Below, one piece after another: positions 34,993 through 44,692 of a stretch of 64,000 nucleotides of DNA. The number at the start of each line of letters is the position of its first letter. Position 1 is the first letter of the stretch. A program made the translations under genes and the position numbers. Source of the DNA: Synaphobranchus kaupii (taxonomy: Eukaryota; Chordata; Actinopteri; Anguilliformes; Synaphobranchidae); the NCBI GenBank assembly GCA_029718625.1, contig CM056376.1, forward strand, positions 90,091,675 through 90,155,674. Direction: 5' to 3'. The notes beneath the pieces are model-generated. The model was given only the letters and a program-made list of their open reading frames with translations. It did no database searches and was not told where the DNA came from.

Positions 34993-36665
34993 CTCTGCTG
35001 GGGCCAGTTGGGGGCAATCAGCAGAACCTGTGCCCCTGAGTTCCTGATCCTTGCCAGAACTGTGGGCAGGAGAGGCAAGGGGGGAAAAGCATAGAGCAGG
35101 GCTGGAGGCCACTGGTGTGCCAGCGCGTCCACGCCCAATGTCCCCGCCGTGCCCACCATTGAGTACCACAGGGGGCAGTGAGCATTCTCCCTGGATGCGA
35201 AGAGGTCCACCTGTGCCTCCCCGAAGCGGGACCAAATGGACTGCACGATATCTGGGTGCAGGCGCCATTCCCCTGGTCTCGGGCCACCCCTGGACAGCAT
35301 ATCGGCTGCCACATTGGCTGTGCCCGGCACGTGCACTGCCCTCAGGGACATGCCTTGAGCATGTGCCCATAGCAGGATCTGGCATGCTTTCGCATGCAGG
35401 GTTGGGGATCGAACCCCACCCTGGCGATTTATGTAAGCGACCGCCGTGGAGCTGTCTGTCCGGACAAGAACATGTCTGCGCCAGACCACTGGGCGGAAAT
35501 GGACCAATGCCCGAAGCACTGCCTCCATTTCTAGCAGGTTTATGTGTTTGCCTGCCCATGAGGGGCTCCACAAACCCTGCACGGACTGGCTCTCTCTGAC
35601 GGCTCCCCAGCCGGTCTTGGAGGCGTCCGTGGTGATCGTCACCCTTAACCCTACTGGCCCCAAGGGAACGCCCTCCTTGAGGCCAGGGGTGGTGAGCCAC
35701 CAATCCACTGGCTCCAGGCACTTCTGGGTAATAGGGAGGAGTCGCCGCCCGTCTTCGTGCGGGCTCATTCCTTGTGCCGTCGCCCAACGCTGTAACGGGC
35801 GCATATGCAGCAGCCCAAGTGGCACAACCTGGGCGGCTGAGGCCATCAGGCCGAGCAGCCTCCGGCAAAGTCTCACTGTCACCTGCCGCCCTGCGGCAAA
35901 ATGGGACAGACTCTTCATCAGCACCTGTTGCCTCTCTGGGGTTAGAGAGGCCCGCATGGACCCCGAATTCAAAACTAGGCCCAGGAAAACCCTCTCTCTG
36001 GAGGGGGTGAGGTGGCTCTTTTCCCTGTTCAGGGTCAGGCCCAAGCTGGCCAAGTGGGCCAGTACCGACCTCGTATCCTCTCTCGCTCGTTCCACTGACG
36101 GAGCACAGATTAACCAGTCGTCGAGGTAGTTCGCAATGCGAATACCTTGGCGACGGAGTGGGATCAGCGCGGCATCCATGCACTTCGTAAAAGTGCGTGG
36201 GGCCAGGGCTAGGCCAAAGGGGAGGACCGAGTACTCGTACCCTGTGCCCCTGAAGAAAAAGCGGAGGTACTTCCGGTGATCCCGGTGTATGGGGATATGG
36301 AAGTACGCATCCCTCAGATCCACAGAGGTGAACCAATCGCCATCTCTCACCTGAAGGAGGAGACTGGCGAGGCGGAGCATGCGGAAGGGCAGATGCTTTA
36401 AAAAGCGGTTGAGCCCTCTCAGGTCTAGGATGGGGCGGAAGCCCCCATCCTTCTTGGGAGCCAGAAAATAGGCTGAATAAAACCCCCGTCCCACTGCCAC
36501 CGAGGGCAGGGGTGTTATTACTCCCTTCTCTAGCAACACCAGAATCTCGTTGGAGAGAGCTCGCGCAGCAGCCCCGTTTCTCACCCGAGTAGGAATAACC
36601 CCGCAAAAGCGGGGGGGCCTGGTGTTGAATTGGAGCCTGTACCCCGACTCCAAAGTGCTGAGCAC
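34833..36665 (-). CDS. DIRS reverse transcriptase-RNase H with methyltransferase-like tail
   Basis: This is a 610-codon frame counted from a GTG at 36665. The same frame is open upstream to at least 36743 and coding continues there (...RFSPLHLAKWRLCTRCPWVLSTLES), so the true start lies near or inside the gag end and cannot be fixed. The RT palm is intact: SVDLRDAYFHIPI (Asp about residue 116), PFGLALAPRTF, and YLDD (180-183) with both catalytic Asp. The RNase H domain retains its acidic residues: TTDAS (Asp 347), LLEMEA (Glu 379), RTDSS (Asp 404) and AADML (Asp 455). Residues about 485-590 (QVDLFASREN, YAFPPLPLL, VLLIAPNW) resemble the DAM or methyltransferase-like domain typical of DIRS. The frame differs from both gag and recombinase, so expression needs a frameshift or internal initiation. 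Confidence 0.9.
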   Translation of the reverse strand: MLSTLESGYRLQFNTRPPRFCGVIPTRVRNGAAARALSNEILVLLEKGVITPLPSVAVGRGFYSAYFLAPKKDGGFRPILDLRGLNRFLKHLPFRMLRLASLLLQVRDGDWFTSVDLRDAYFHIPIHRDHRKYLRFFFRGTGYEYSVLPFGLALAPRTFTKCMDAALIPLRRQGIRIANYLDDWLICAPSVERAREDTRSVLAHLASLGLTLNREKSHLTPSRERVFLGLVLNSGSMRASLTPERQQVLMKSLSHFAAGRQVTVRLCRRLLGLMASAAQVVPLGLLHMRPLQRWATAQGMSPHEDGRRLLPITQKCLEPVDWWLTTPGLKEGVPLGPVGLRVTITTDASKTGWGAVRESQSVQGLWSPSWAGKHINLLEMEAVLRALVHFRPVVWRRHVLVRTDSSTAVAYINRQGGVRSPTLHAKACQILLWAHAQGMSLRAVHVPGTANVAADMLSRGGPRPGEWRLHPDIVQSIWSRFGEAQVDLFASRENAHCPLWYSMVGTAGTLGVDALAHQWPPALLYAFPPLPLLPTVLARIRNSGAQVLLIAPNWPQQRWMADLRESLQGTPWRLPTRADMLSQAQGLLWHPNPELFNLHVWPVGGGARRA

Positions 36666-36741
36666 CCAAGGACATCGGGTACATAGGCGCCACTTTGCGA
36701 GATGAAGAGGGGAAAAACGCGGTGCCGGAGGCTGGTAACCG

Positions 36742-38088
36742 TCACCGACGGGACCGGCCTCGGGAAGCTGACTTACTGGGGGGTTTCCGGAACCGCGCCC
36801 CGTCCCGCCAAGAATGCCCGGGCCTCGGCTCCGGGAAGCCGGATGAAGGCCCCTGAAAGGCCCTGTGCACCCCAGTGGGGGTGGGGCCTGAGGCTGGGGG
36901 AGCTCCGCGAAAAAAACGGTTCCCGAACGCCCCGCGTGCTGGGGGCCGCGGGGCTGGAGCCCGTCCTACTGCCCCCAACATCTCTCTCGCCCTGCGTGAC
37001 TGCTCCAAGGCAGCCTCTGCAGGCGGCCCAAACACCTGCCCCGGAACTACTGGGGCAGTAAAGGCTGCTACCTGTTCCTGGTCCGCTAGACCGGACTGAG
37101 CCAGCCACACCTGGCGGCGTGCCAGGACGAGTGAGGACATGGAGTGCCCCAGGGCTTGGGCCTGAGCACTAGCCCCGCGCATCATAATGTCCACCACACG
37201 CAGCATCTCTCTTGCTGAGTCACTGGGGGCAGCGGAGGACATGTCCTGCAGCATACCCTCCAGGTACACCAACAGTAGTGCGTTGGTGTTGGCCAGTCGG
37301 GCCGCAAGGGCGGCGGACTGATAAGCCTTACACACCCGCTTGTCAGTAGCCCTGCATCGCTTATTGGGATGCTGGGAATCAGTATTAGACCTATAGGTAG
37401 CGCCTGCGAGCAGCGAAAACATAGGCCCAATCTGTGGAGGGGCCGCCAACCCATAGGACGCGGCACCCTCCATATTGGCCAACTGGGTCCTGGGGAGCCC
37501 ATAGGTCCCAGGAGACTGCCAGGATGCCTGTAGTTCTGTCAGAAAATCGGGCAGAGGTGGTAATGCCTCTGCCCTCGGCCGCTGAACGCCGCGGCTGAAA
37601 AGTGAGGGAGCAGGAACCGCCACGGGGGGAAGGCGAGCATGCTCCGCCGCCCTGAGAATCACCGCCCGGTCAGAGGGATCCAAGGGCGGGAGCTCAGAAG
37701 CGCCGTTGCTTTCCTGGCCAGACACTGACCCCTCCTCAGTCCCAGACTGTTGGGGGTCCGTCTGACGGTACAGGCTATCCGACGCCGTCGTAGACAGCTC
37801 GTCAGGGTGACGGCAGGAAGGTCCAGGCAACGGGCCCCAGGGGTCCCGGGGCCTGGGTGACTGCTGCTGTGATGCTACCAGCCCCTGAAGGGTCTGCTGC
37901 ATCGCCTGCACCTGCAGCTGAAGCTGATGGAACCCCGGTTCCTGATGCTTGCGCTTTCTAGTGCGCTTCCTGGCCCCAGCCCCCCAAGCATGTGGCTCCC
38001 TATCATGCTCCACAAACGCTGATTGCCCAGGTGCGACGTCCTCCCCAGACGTCCCACCATCTCCCGGATTCTGTACACCTTCCGACAT
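36742..38088 (-). CDS. DIRS gag-like protein, 448 aa
   Basis: First frame of the DIRS element. It opens with ATG at 38088 in a reasonable context (aagcATG) and closes with TGA at 36744-36742. Visible features are an acidic or neutral N terminus and a basic cluster (RKRTRKRKH, about residues 40-48). A Gln-rich helical stretch follows (LQLQVQAMQQTLQGLVASQQQ region, about residues 55-75). The central domain contains ARLANTNALLLVYLEGMLQDMSS, and the Arg/Ser-rich tail ends SASRGRSRR. This layout is usual for DIRS ORF1, thought to be the nucleic-acid-binding structural protein. It has no zinc knuckle that I can see. The frame is undamaged. The function is assigned by position and composition, not by a diagnostic motif. 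Confidence 0.75.
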   Translation of the reverse strand: MSEGVQNPGDGGTSGEDVAPGQSAFVEHDREPHAWGAGARKRTRKRKHQEPGFHQLQLQVQAMQQTLQGLVASQQQSPRPRDPWGPLPGPSCRHPDELSTTASDSLYRQTDPQQSGTEEGSVSGQESNGASELPPLDPSDRAVILRAAEHARLPPVAVPAPSLFSRGVQRPRAEALPPLPDFLTELQASWQSPGTYGLPRTQLANMEGAASYGLAAPPQIGPMFSLLAGATYRSNTDSQHPNKRCRATDKRVCKAYQSAALAARLANTNALLLVYLEGMLQDMSSAAPSDSAREMLRVVDIMMRGASAQAQALGHSMSSLVLARRQVWLAQSGLADQEQVAAFTAPVVPGQVFGPPAEAALEQSRRAREMLGAVGRAPAPRPPARGAFGNRFFRGAPPASGPTPTGVHRAFQGPSSGFPEPRPGHSWRDGARFRKPPSKSASRGRSRR

Positions 38089-38104
38089 GCTTAGCCCGGA
38101 AGTG

Positions 38105-38413
38105 TGTCCAACACCAAGCCAAGGGCCCGAGTCAGTGGTACTGAAGGACCGCGAGGGGGTGTGGAAGCCTCAGGCAGCGTCTGCTCTCACGAGCAGAGAG
38201 GCCCCTTCCGGCTGTTTTTTTTTTTTTTTTTTTTTTTAGCTGGAGCGGCAGCGTGCTGCCCACCACCAACAGGAATGGCGTATGTCCAACACCAAGCCAA
38301 GGGCCCGAATCAGTGATACTGAAGGACCGCGATGGGGTGTGGAAGCCTCAGGCAGCGTCTGCTCTCACGAGCAGAGAGGCCCCTTCCGGCTGTTCTTTTT
38401 TTTTTTTTTTTTT
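38105..38413 (-). repeat. Tandem 178-bp duplication with A tracts in the DIRS leader
   Basis: Two copies (from 38105 and from 38283) share about 130 bp with a few substitutions. On the element's strand each copy opens with an A tract of about 23 and 18 bases (T at 38215-38237 and 38396-38413). They sit just upstream of the gag ATG, between it and the 5' terminal repeat. Confidence 0.85.
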
Positions 38414-38765
38414 AGTTACTGTATTGTTGCTGTGCAACTAACGAGTAAACCAACACAATGCCTAATATGGCTAGCATAAACAGAAAGATATTAGTACAAC
38501 CAATAATAATTTCTGTATGAAAAAAGAAAAACGACAGCCCTCTGCCTTCCACTTATACCGACAAAGGAAATAAATTAATCCTTACCGCGGCTGAAAGCAA
38601 ACAGAAGGATATCGAACGAACAGCAACAAACCGCGTTGCTGGGGGAGGGAAAGCCCCGGAAACTTACTCCGAACAGGACGTAGCTCCGGGCGCTCGGGAG
38701 AGGCAAGAAAAAAATCGCAATTTATCGCAAACTAACAAACACAGTCGCAGTCTCAACCTCGAGGA

Positions 38766-38924
38766 GGCAAAAAGAGGTCGGGCGGCGTACAAGCGCCATA
38801 TTTATGGCGTGACGTGGTTCCGCCCATAGTGGTGGTTAATTTGATAAACAGTCTCCTAGCAGCTCCTCCTCTCGGCGTGGATGACCCATACCGTGGCGTG
38901 TTGACCGGTATGAAATAGAACCAG
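38766..38924 (-). repeat. DIRS inverted terminal repeat, right copy (element 5' end)
   Basis: This is the reverse complement of 33323-33478. Being at the 5' end of the minus-strand element, it probably carries its promoter, as DIRS terminal repeats do. The element proper likely ends at 38921 (GTT on the minus strand). The last three bases match the left copy by homology beyond the circle junction. Confidence 0.85.
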
Positions 38925-39160
38925 CTTTATAGAAAATAAATAAATAAATACATGCATACAATTACATACATAAATAAAAGTGAACATTCTTCGTGTTCTA
39001 CCTATAGGTTGCCCTTACTCCAAAACCCTCATCGAGTTAGTCAGCAATGACATCATTCGTGATCCCTCCTCGTTTGCATTGTGAACTTCATTGCGGCACA
39101 AAACGCTATTAATATTTGTGTTATTGTTGGCAACGCTGCCTGTAGACTGTGGTACAGCAG
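38925..39160. other. Intron flank right of the DIRS element
   Basis: Short (AAAT)n at 38934-38955, otherwise nothing recognised. Confidence 0.5.
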
Positions 39161-39164
39161 CTCT

Positions 39165-39310
39165 GAGTAACAGAAACTGGCAGACACAACAGCCCCTCCC
39201 TCTCCCCACTGGGCCGCTACAGGTGCAGCTCCTTGCTCGAGGGGCAAAGCAGCAGCAGTGCCACACGGGATTTGAACCGGTGACCTCCCCCCTCCCTCCC
39301 TCCCCTGCTC
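39165..39310 (-). mobile_element. Diverged SINE head fragment
   Basis: On the minus strand, ggttcaaatcccgtgtggca (B box region) is followed by a diverged ctcgagcaaggagctg segment matching the V-SINE body. The tail is not recognisable. Confidence 0.5.
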
Positions 39311-39530
39311 CTCCCCCCGGGGCCGACCTAATGATTGCCCGATGTTTTGTGACACAGAAAGTCAATCCCCGGCAGAACTGATCTGGAGTCAGGAGTGCGG
39401 CCCGAAGCATCAATATTTCATACCCCTCTCCCTCTCTTATCCTGCACCCTGGCCGGCGCGCGAAGGACATCGCGACGCGCGGGGCTCTGAGTGCTCGTGG
39501 CGCACAGCATGACTCACTTTACACAGAGAG

Positions 39531-40010
39531 ACAGCCCTGCACACACATATGAGCAGACTGAATCTGTATATAAAACAGCCCTGCACACACATATGAGCAG
39601 ACTGAATCTGTATATAAAACAGCCCTGCACACACATATGAGCAGACTGAATCTGTATATAAAACAGCCCTGCACACACATATGAGCATACTGAATCTGTA
39701 TATAAAACAGCCCTGCACACATATGACCACCAGACTGAATCTGTATATAAAACAGCCCCATACACACATATGAGCAGACTGAATCTGTATATAAAACAGC
39801 CCCATACACACATATGACCAGACTGAATCTGTATATAAAACAGCCCCATACACACATATGACCAGACTGAATCTGTATATAAAACAGCCCCATACACACA
39901 TATGACCACCAGACTGAATCTGTATATAAAACAGGCCCACACACACATATGACCACCGGACTGAATCTGTATATAAAACAGCCCAACGCACAGCGCTTGG
40001 AGCGTACATC
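39531..40010. repeat. 44-bp minisatellite, about 11 units
   Basis: The unit is acagccctgcacacacatat, then gagcagactg, then aatctgtatataaa. Variants have cccata for ccctgc, and ccacca insertions. Because 44 is not a multiple of three and the minus strand of the unit lacks stops, all three minus frames are open. Confidence 0.95.
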
Positions 40011-40600
40011 TTATACTGCTCGATTCTCTTTGAACAGAGTGACTCTGTATATGAAATAGCCCTGCGCACAGCATGTTGCTGTGATGTACATACCGTAATC
40101 GATATGAGCAGACTGAATCTGTATACAAAATGGCCCAGCGAGCACACTGCTTTGGGCATATGTCCTATAATCACGTTGAACAGGCTGTGTCTGTGTATAA
40201 AATAGCCCTGCACACAGCATGTTGGCGCAACGTAGCCTACATCCCGTAATCAATATGAGCGGACTGAATGCGGATATAAAAAAGGACGGGCACACAGCGC
40301 TTTGAGCATACGTTTTGTACTTCTGCATTCACTTTGAACAGAATGAAACTCGATATAAAATGGCCCTACACACATACTGTAGCTTTGGGCACATGTCCTA
40401 TAATCACATAGAACATGCTGAGTCTGTATATAAAATAGCCCAACGCACAGCGCTTTGAGTACATCTTACATCTTATACGGCTTGATTCACTTTGACCAGA
40501 ATGACTCTGTATATAAAATGCCCCTGCACACATAACTTTAGGCGTATGTCCTATTGTCACATTGAACAGGCTGAATCTGTGCATAAAACAGCTGGACACG
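40011..40600. repeat. Diverged longer-unit continuation of the 44-bp array
   Basis: Units of very roughly 80-90 bp keep gaatctgtatataaaa and agccc(a/t)(g/a)cgcaca but add cgctttgagcatacatctta and a (g/c)ttgaacag segment. They look like the ancestral unit from which the 44-bp form arose by deletion. Confidence 0.7.
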
Positions 40601-41300
40601 CGACGGTTTTTACTGCTGTAGTCAAATATTGTGTTGCCGTGGCGTCTGCAGTTCGCCCCCCCGAGTCTCCGTGGCCGATTGGTTGTCCAGGTCTTGAGGT
40701 GGACGAGCATTGTTACAGTGGGTAAAGTAGAGGCGGTTAAATGTATTTGTTGTGGCACCCCCTGTGGATTAGGCCAGAGCTCAGTTTGATCACGTCCTCT
40801 TAAAAAAAGAGCGAAAGATCTTTATCGAAGATCAAACGGGGATGCCTGTGCTCAAACCTCAGAAGGAGACCGCGCAGCAGTTAAAAGTTTGCAAGAGAGC
40901 GGTTTTTCTCTCCGGCGATGGGGGGGGGGGGGGGGGTATTTGCCAGCGATTTAACAGGGCGGCCCGTCTCCTCCGTTATTGCCTCGTCAACAGTGTGCCG
41001 GAGGAGAAATCATTATTTCCATGAAATTGCCGTTTCTTTTACCTCTTTTACATGGTCACATTATTTGATAAAGACCTTTTTGTTTTTATAATGAGATTCT
41101 TTGTGGCTGTAATTAAAATGATTACCTTGTGCGGGGGAAATGAAAACAAAGAAGATTACGCGTAGAGAGATAGTGTGCCGTCTGCCTGGTAGGGGGGCAA
41201 TCGCTGTTTCAGGTTGGTCGGTCTCTCAGTCCCCGAAGATCACAGCAATTTATCAGCAACTCCAAGAGCCAGGCCCTGGAGAGAAGCACTGCCGAGCGGA
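40601..41300. other. Intron, nothing recognised
   Basis: A G run at 40920-40936; no exon or repeat family. Confidence 0.5.
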
Positions 41301-41347
41301 AGATACATACTAAGTACACACACTCGCACGTGCACACACATTCACAT

Positions 41348-41584
41348 GGGCGGCAGTGTAGTATAATGGTTAAGGAACTGGCCTTGTAACCAAAAGGTTG
41401 CAGGTTCGATTCCCAGGTAGGACACTGCCGTTGTACCCTTGAGCAAGGTACTTAACCTGAATCGCTTCAGTATATATCCAGCTGTATAAATGGATAATAT
41501 GTAAAAAGTGAAAATGCTAAAAAAAATGTTGTGTAAGTCGCTCTGGATAAGAGCGTCTGCTAAATGCCTGTAATGTAATGTAAT
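41348..41584 (+). mobile_element. V-SINE-type SINE, near complete
   Basis: It starts gggcggcagtgtagtataat and has an A-box region (tagtataatggttaaggaac), B box (ggttcgattcccagg), ccttgagcaaggtacttaac, ccagctgtataaatgg and the conserved tail gtaagtcgctctggataaga. It ends in (taatg)n. It lies inside the 73-bp tandem array. Confidence 0.9.
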
Positions 41585-41760
41585 AAACACACTATCTATC
41601 CGTATCTTAAATGCGCCCAAACAGAGTACATACTCGCACGTGCACACACATTCACATAAACACACTATCTATCCGTATCTTAAATGCGCCCAAACAGAGT
41701 ACATACTCGCACGTGCACACACATTCACATAAACACACTATCTGTATCTTAAATGCACCT
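41585..41760 (+). repeat. 73-bp tandem array
   Basis: Units begin aaacacactatctatccgta at 41585, 41658 and 41731 and end cgtgcacacacattcacat. The end of a preceding unit lies just left of the SINE (41326-41347), so the SINE inserted at a unit boundary. Confidence 0.9.
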
Positions 41761-43015
41761 TAGTATCTTAGTATTTACAGGCACAGAGACACTCCCAGAC
41801 ACACCCTCTCACTTACATCATACAAAAATTCTCATTTTTCACTTTTATACACACGCACACGCACAGAGCTGTACACAGCAAACTGTTCAGTGTTAAATCA
41901 ACTCTTACAGTGTACATGTGGTCCCAGTTGGGCTCGCGTATTCCGTTAAGAGTTGAATTAACACCGGACATTTTACCGTGTAGCTAAAGTACATTCTCCC
42001 CTCCTGCTGGTTGCTGTGTGTCTTTAAGCACATCTCCCAGGTAGAAGACTTTAATAAAGTAATAAAGCGCCGTTGTTCCGTGTCACAGTCTCGTAGCCTT
42101 CAGACAGCGGCCTCGTCAGGCGCTCTGATTAAGGCCACGGGGTTACGCCAATAGGCAGTCATCCCCTGCGACAACGTAACTCGGAGAGGGACTTTGTCAC
42201 TTCTCCGCCGGTGGCTCTGCTCCAGTCGCGGCAGTCTCTCTCTCTCTCTCTCTCTCTCTTTCTCCTCTCTCATCCCGTTCATCCCCCTTTCATCTCGCTC
42301 CGGGTGACTAATGCAGGAGACGAACGCGGGGGTTTCCCAACTTTTTGACCTGCCGTCAGCCCCCCCCCCCTCCCCTATTCGAGCCTTCGTTTTCTAACTT
42401 TGCTGTCCGTGCGTCCATCTGCTCCTAACAGCATACTGTGCACCTGTCATCACAAGGCCTGCTGCTGCTACTGCCCCGTCACTGATTATAACGGATTGCG
42501 TGTATATAGCGCCATTCATGATCTCAACGCGCCTCACACTGAAGGCTCCCACCTCAACCCCCACTAATGCACCTCAGCCACCTCTGTGATGCGTGACAGC
42601 CATTTTGTAAGAGTGTTCTTATTAAACCAATTTAGATTACCATCCTCCTGAACCACTAACACCACTTCAAGCAGTAACTTAGTTTCATGCAGTGACTGAG
42701 GATCCAACAATATACTACGTACCGATTTACATCTGGTTTGCTAATGTCTCCTACATTGATTCAATCCAAGAATATTATATACTGCGTGGCCATCAGTGTG
42801 CTTCTGACTGGTCTACAGACACACGGGGCTGAGGGAAGTCAATAATCCTATCTATTATGACATTTAAAGCTATTTACCACTGTGCTTGCTCCTTAATTGC
42901 ACTAATGAGGAACAATTGCACTGGAGCACTTATTTTTTATTTATCCGGAATAGATTTTGTATGGCAGATTTCAGTTTTTATTTTTTTATCGCTACTATGT
43001 GTCCAACCAATGCAC
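41761..43015. other. Intron, no gene recognised
   Basis: (CT)n at 42236-42260 and a C run at 42361-42371 only. Confidence 0.5.
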
Positions 43016-43750
43016 TGTACCTGTAGGTAGACCCTTATTTCATACCTGAATGTACCTGTAGGTAGACCCTTATTTCATACCTGAATGTACCTGTAGGTAG
43101 ACCCTTATTTCATACCTGAATGTACCTGTAGGTAGACCCTTATTTCATACCTGAATGTACCTGTAGGTAGACCCTTATTTCATACCTGAATGTACCTGTA
43201 GGTAGACTCTTATTTCATACCTGAATGTACCTGTAGGTAGACTCTTATTTCATACCTGAATGTACCTGTAGGTAGACTCTTATTTCATACCTGAATGTAC
43301 CTGTAGGTAGACCCTTATTTCATACCTGAATGTACCTGTAGGTAGAGCCTTATTTCATACCTGAATGTACCTGTAGGTAGACCCTTATTTCATACCTGAA
43401 TGTACCTGTAGGTAGACTCTTATTTCATACCTGAATGTACCTGTAGGTAGACCCTTATTTCATACCTGAATGTACCTGTAGGTAGACCCTTATTTCATAC
43501 CTGAATGTACCTGTAGGTAGACCCTTATTTCATACCTGAATGTACCTGTAGGTAGACTCTTATTTCATACCTGAATGTACTTGTAGGTAGACTCTTATTT
43601 CATACCTGAATGTACCTGTAGGTAGACTCTTATTTCATACCTGAATGTACTTGTAGGTAGACTCTTATTTCATACCTGAGTGTACCTGTAGGTAGACTCT
43701 TATTTCATACCTGAATGTACCTGTAGGTAGACTCTTATTTCATACCTGAA
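43016..43750. repeat. Minisatellite of twenty-one 35-bp units
   Basis: The unit is tgtacctgtaggtagaccct then tatttcatacctgaa. The array is 735 bp, equal to 21 x 35, with no visible length change. Variants are limited to a C/T in ga(c/t)(c/t)ct, one gagcct, two cttgtagg units and one gag for gaa. It is not CRISPR: there are no spacers and the genome is eukaryotic. Confidence 0.98.
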
Positions 43751-44034
43751 TGTAAAATTTCCAATGCTGAATTCCAAATGAAACCAGTGCTGAATGGGAT
43801 AATTCAGCATTGGCCTTAAAAGTATAGGGGTTGGTCTTATATACTGCACAGTGTTCTTTTTTATTTGAATTTATAGTGAATATACTGTCACTGTGTGTCC
43901 TTTTATGTAGTGTGAAGGATGAGCCTTCATCAAACAAAAAATAAATTTGCCAAGTTACCTATACTTCCAGTGATTCGCTGACTTGAACCAACCATTCGAT
44001 TTTACTGCGGGGCACAGAACTTTGATTGGTTTAA

Positions 44035-44692
44035 AGGATTATTCACTTTTTTACGACCTATTTTTACGAACAATTTCCACCATGCTGATCGGTAATAATA
44101 ATAATTGTCACATCTTTCTTTTTCGAGTTTTAGTCACGCCAAGAACCGCTCCACTCTATTTTACAATGGAGTCCAATGGGGCATATTTAGATATAGGTTC
44201 AATTTACCTCAAACAAGTCCAGTTTATCTGAACCTCTTAAGTGGATGTGAAAACAAATGTGAAAGTAGAAATTTATTTGCCTAAATTAAAATGTAAATAT
44301 ATTCGGTTGCATGCTCTTTGAAGTTGCAGAATTGACCTACCGTACGTACCTATTCCACTTGCACGAAAATGTATTGTTTCCAGCGGTGTGTGGCCCCACA
44401 TTTATAAGCTAACATGGAAAATCTAAACCGAAATCCTGTTGCAATGGCTCATAATATGGCTGGTTATTCATCAAACTATTACAAGGATGTTCACTTTGAT
44501 AGTCACCCATATTTATTTGAAGTCTTGCTTTTCGGTTTCAGCCTCCGTTCTTCTTCTATCCTCTTGAATTTGATTTAGCTTTTTGTTCAGTACATGTAGG
44601 TGGCCATCAAAGTGAAGAAACTCAACATGCTCTATTATTAAAAACAGTAAAAATAGGTCCCAAGTCGGGGAAAAAAATAAAATAATTATCCT
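44035..44692. mobile_element. TTAA-flanked non-autonomous element (MITE-like)
   Basis: It is flanked by TTAA at 44031-44034 and 44693-44696. The imperfect inverted ends start aggattatt on the left and aggataatt on the right. Both carry gacctatttttac and catg(c/t)tga at similar depth. TTAA target sites suggest a piggyBac-type element. No coding capacity. Confidence 0.5.

Larger units (their letters stand above)
33299..38921 (-). mobile_element. DIRS-type tyrosine-recombinase retrotransposon, apparently full length
   Basis: This element of about 5.6 kb is inserted antisense in the TBC1D22 intron. DIRS elements replicate through an RNA intermediate and integrate a circular DNA with a tyrosine recombinase instead of a DDE integrase, so they leave no target-site duplication. 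The hallmarks are visible here: inverted terminal repeats of about 155 bp, an internal complementary region near the 3' end matching both outer ends, and a terminal GTT at each end on the minus strand. Three coding blocks follow in order: gag-like, RT-RNase H-methyltransferase-like, and tyrosine recombinase. All three are open without visible stops or frameshifts. The family is common in fish and amphibians. The boundaries were set from the internal complementary region and may be off by a few bases. Confidence 0.9.

Noticed and set aside
35051..36129. Plus-strand open frames of 182 and 227 codons inside the DIRS region
   Set aside because: They are antisense shadows of the GC-rich RT-RNase H gene on the minus strand.
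36773..37502. Minus-strand frames of about 110 codons inside the gag region
   Set aside because: Alternative-frame shadows of the gag-like gene with no domain.
39437..40213. 258-codon frame with repeated YTDSV/FIYRFSL motif
   Set aside because: It is the 44-bp minisatellite read without stops; all three minus frames are open, and there is no start context or conserved domain.
43016..43750. CRISPR-like regular direct repeats
   Set aside because: Units are head-to-tail without spacers and the genome is vertebrate; this is a minisatellite.
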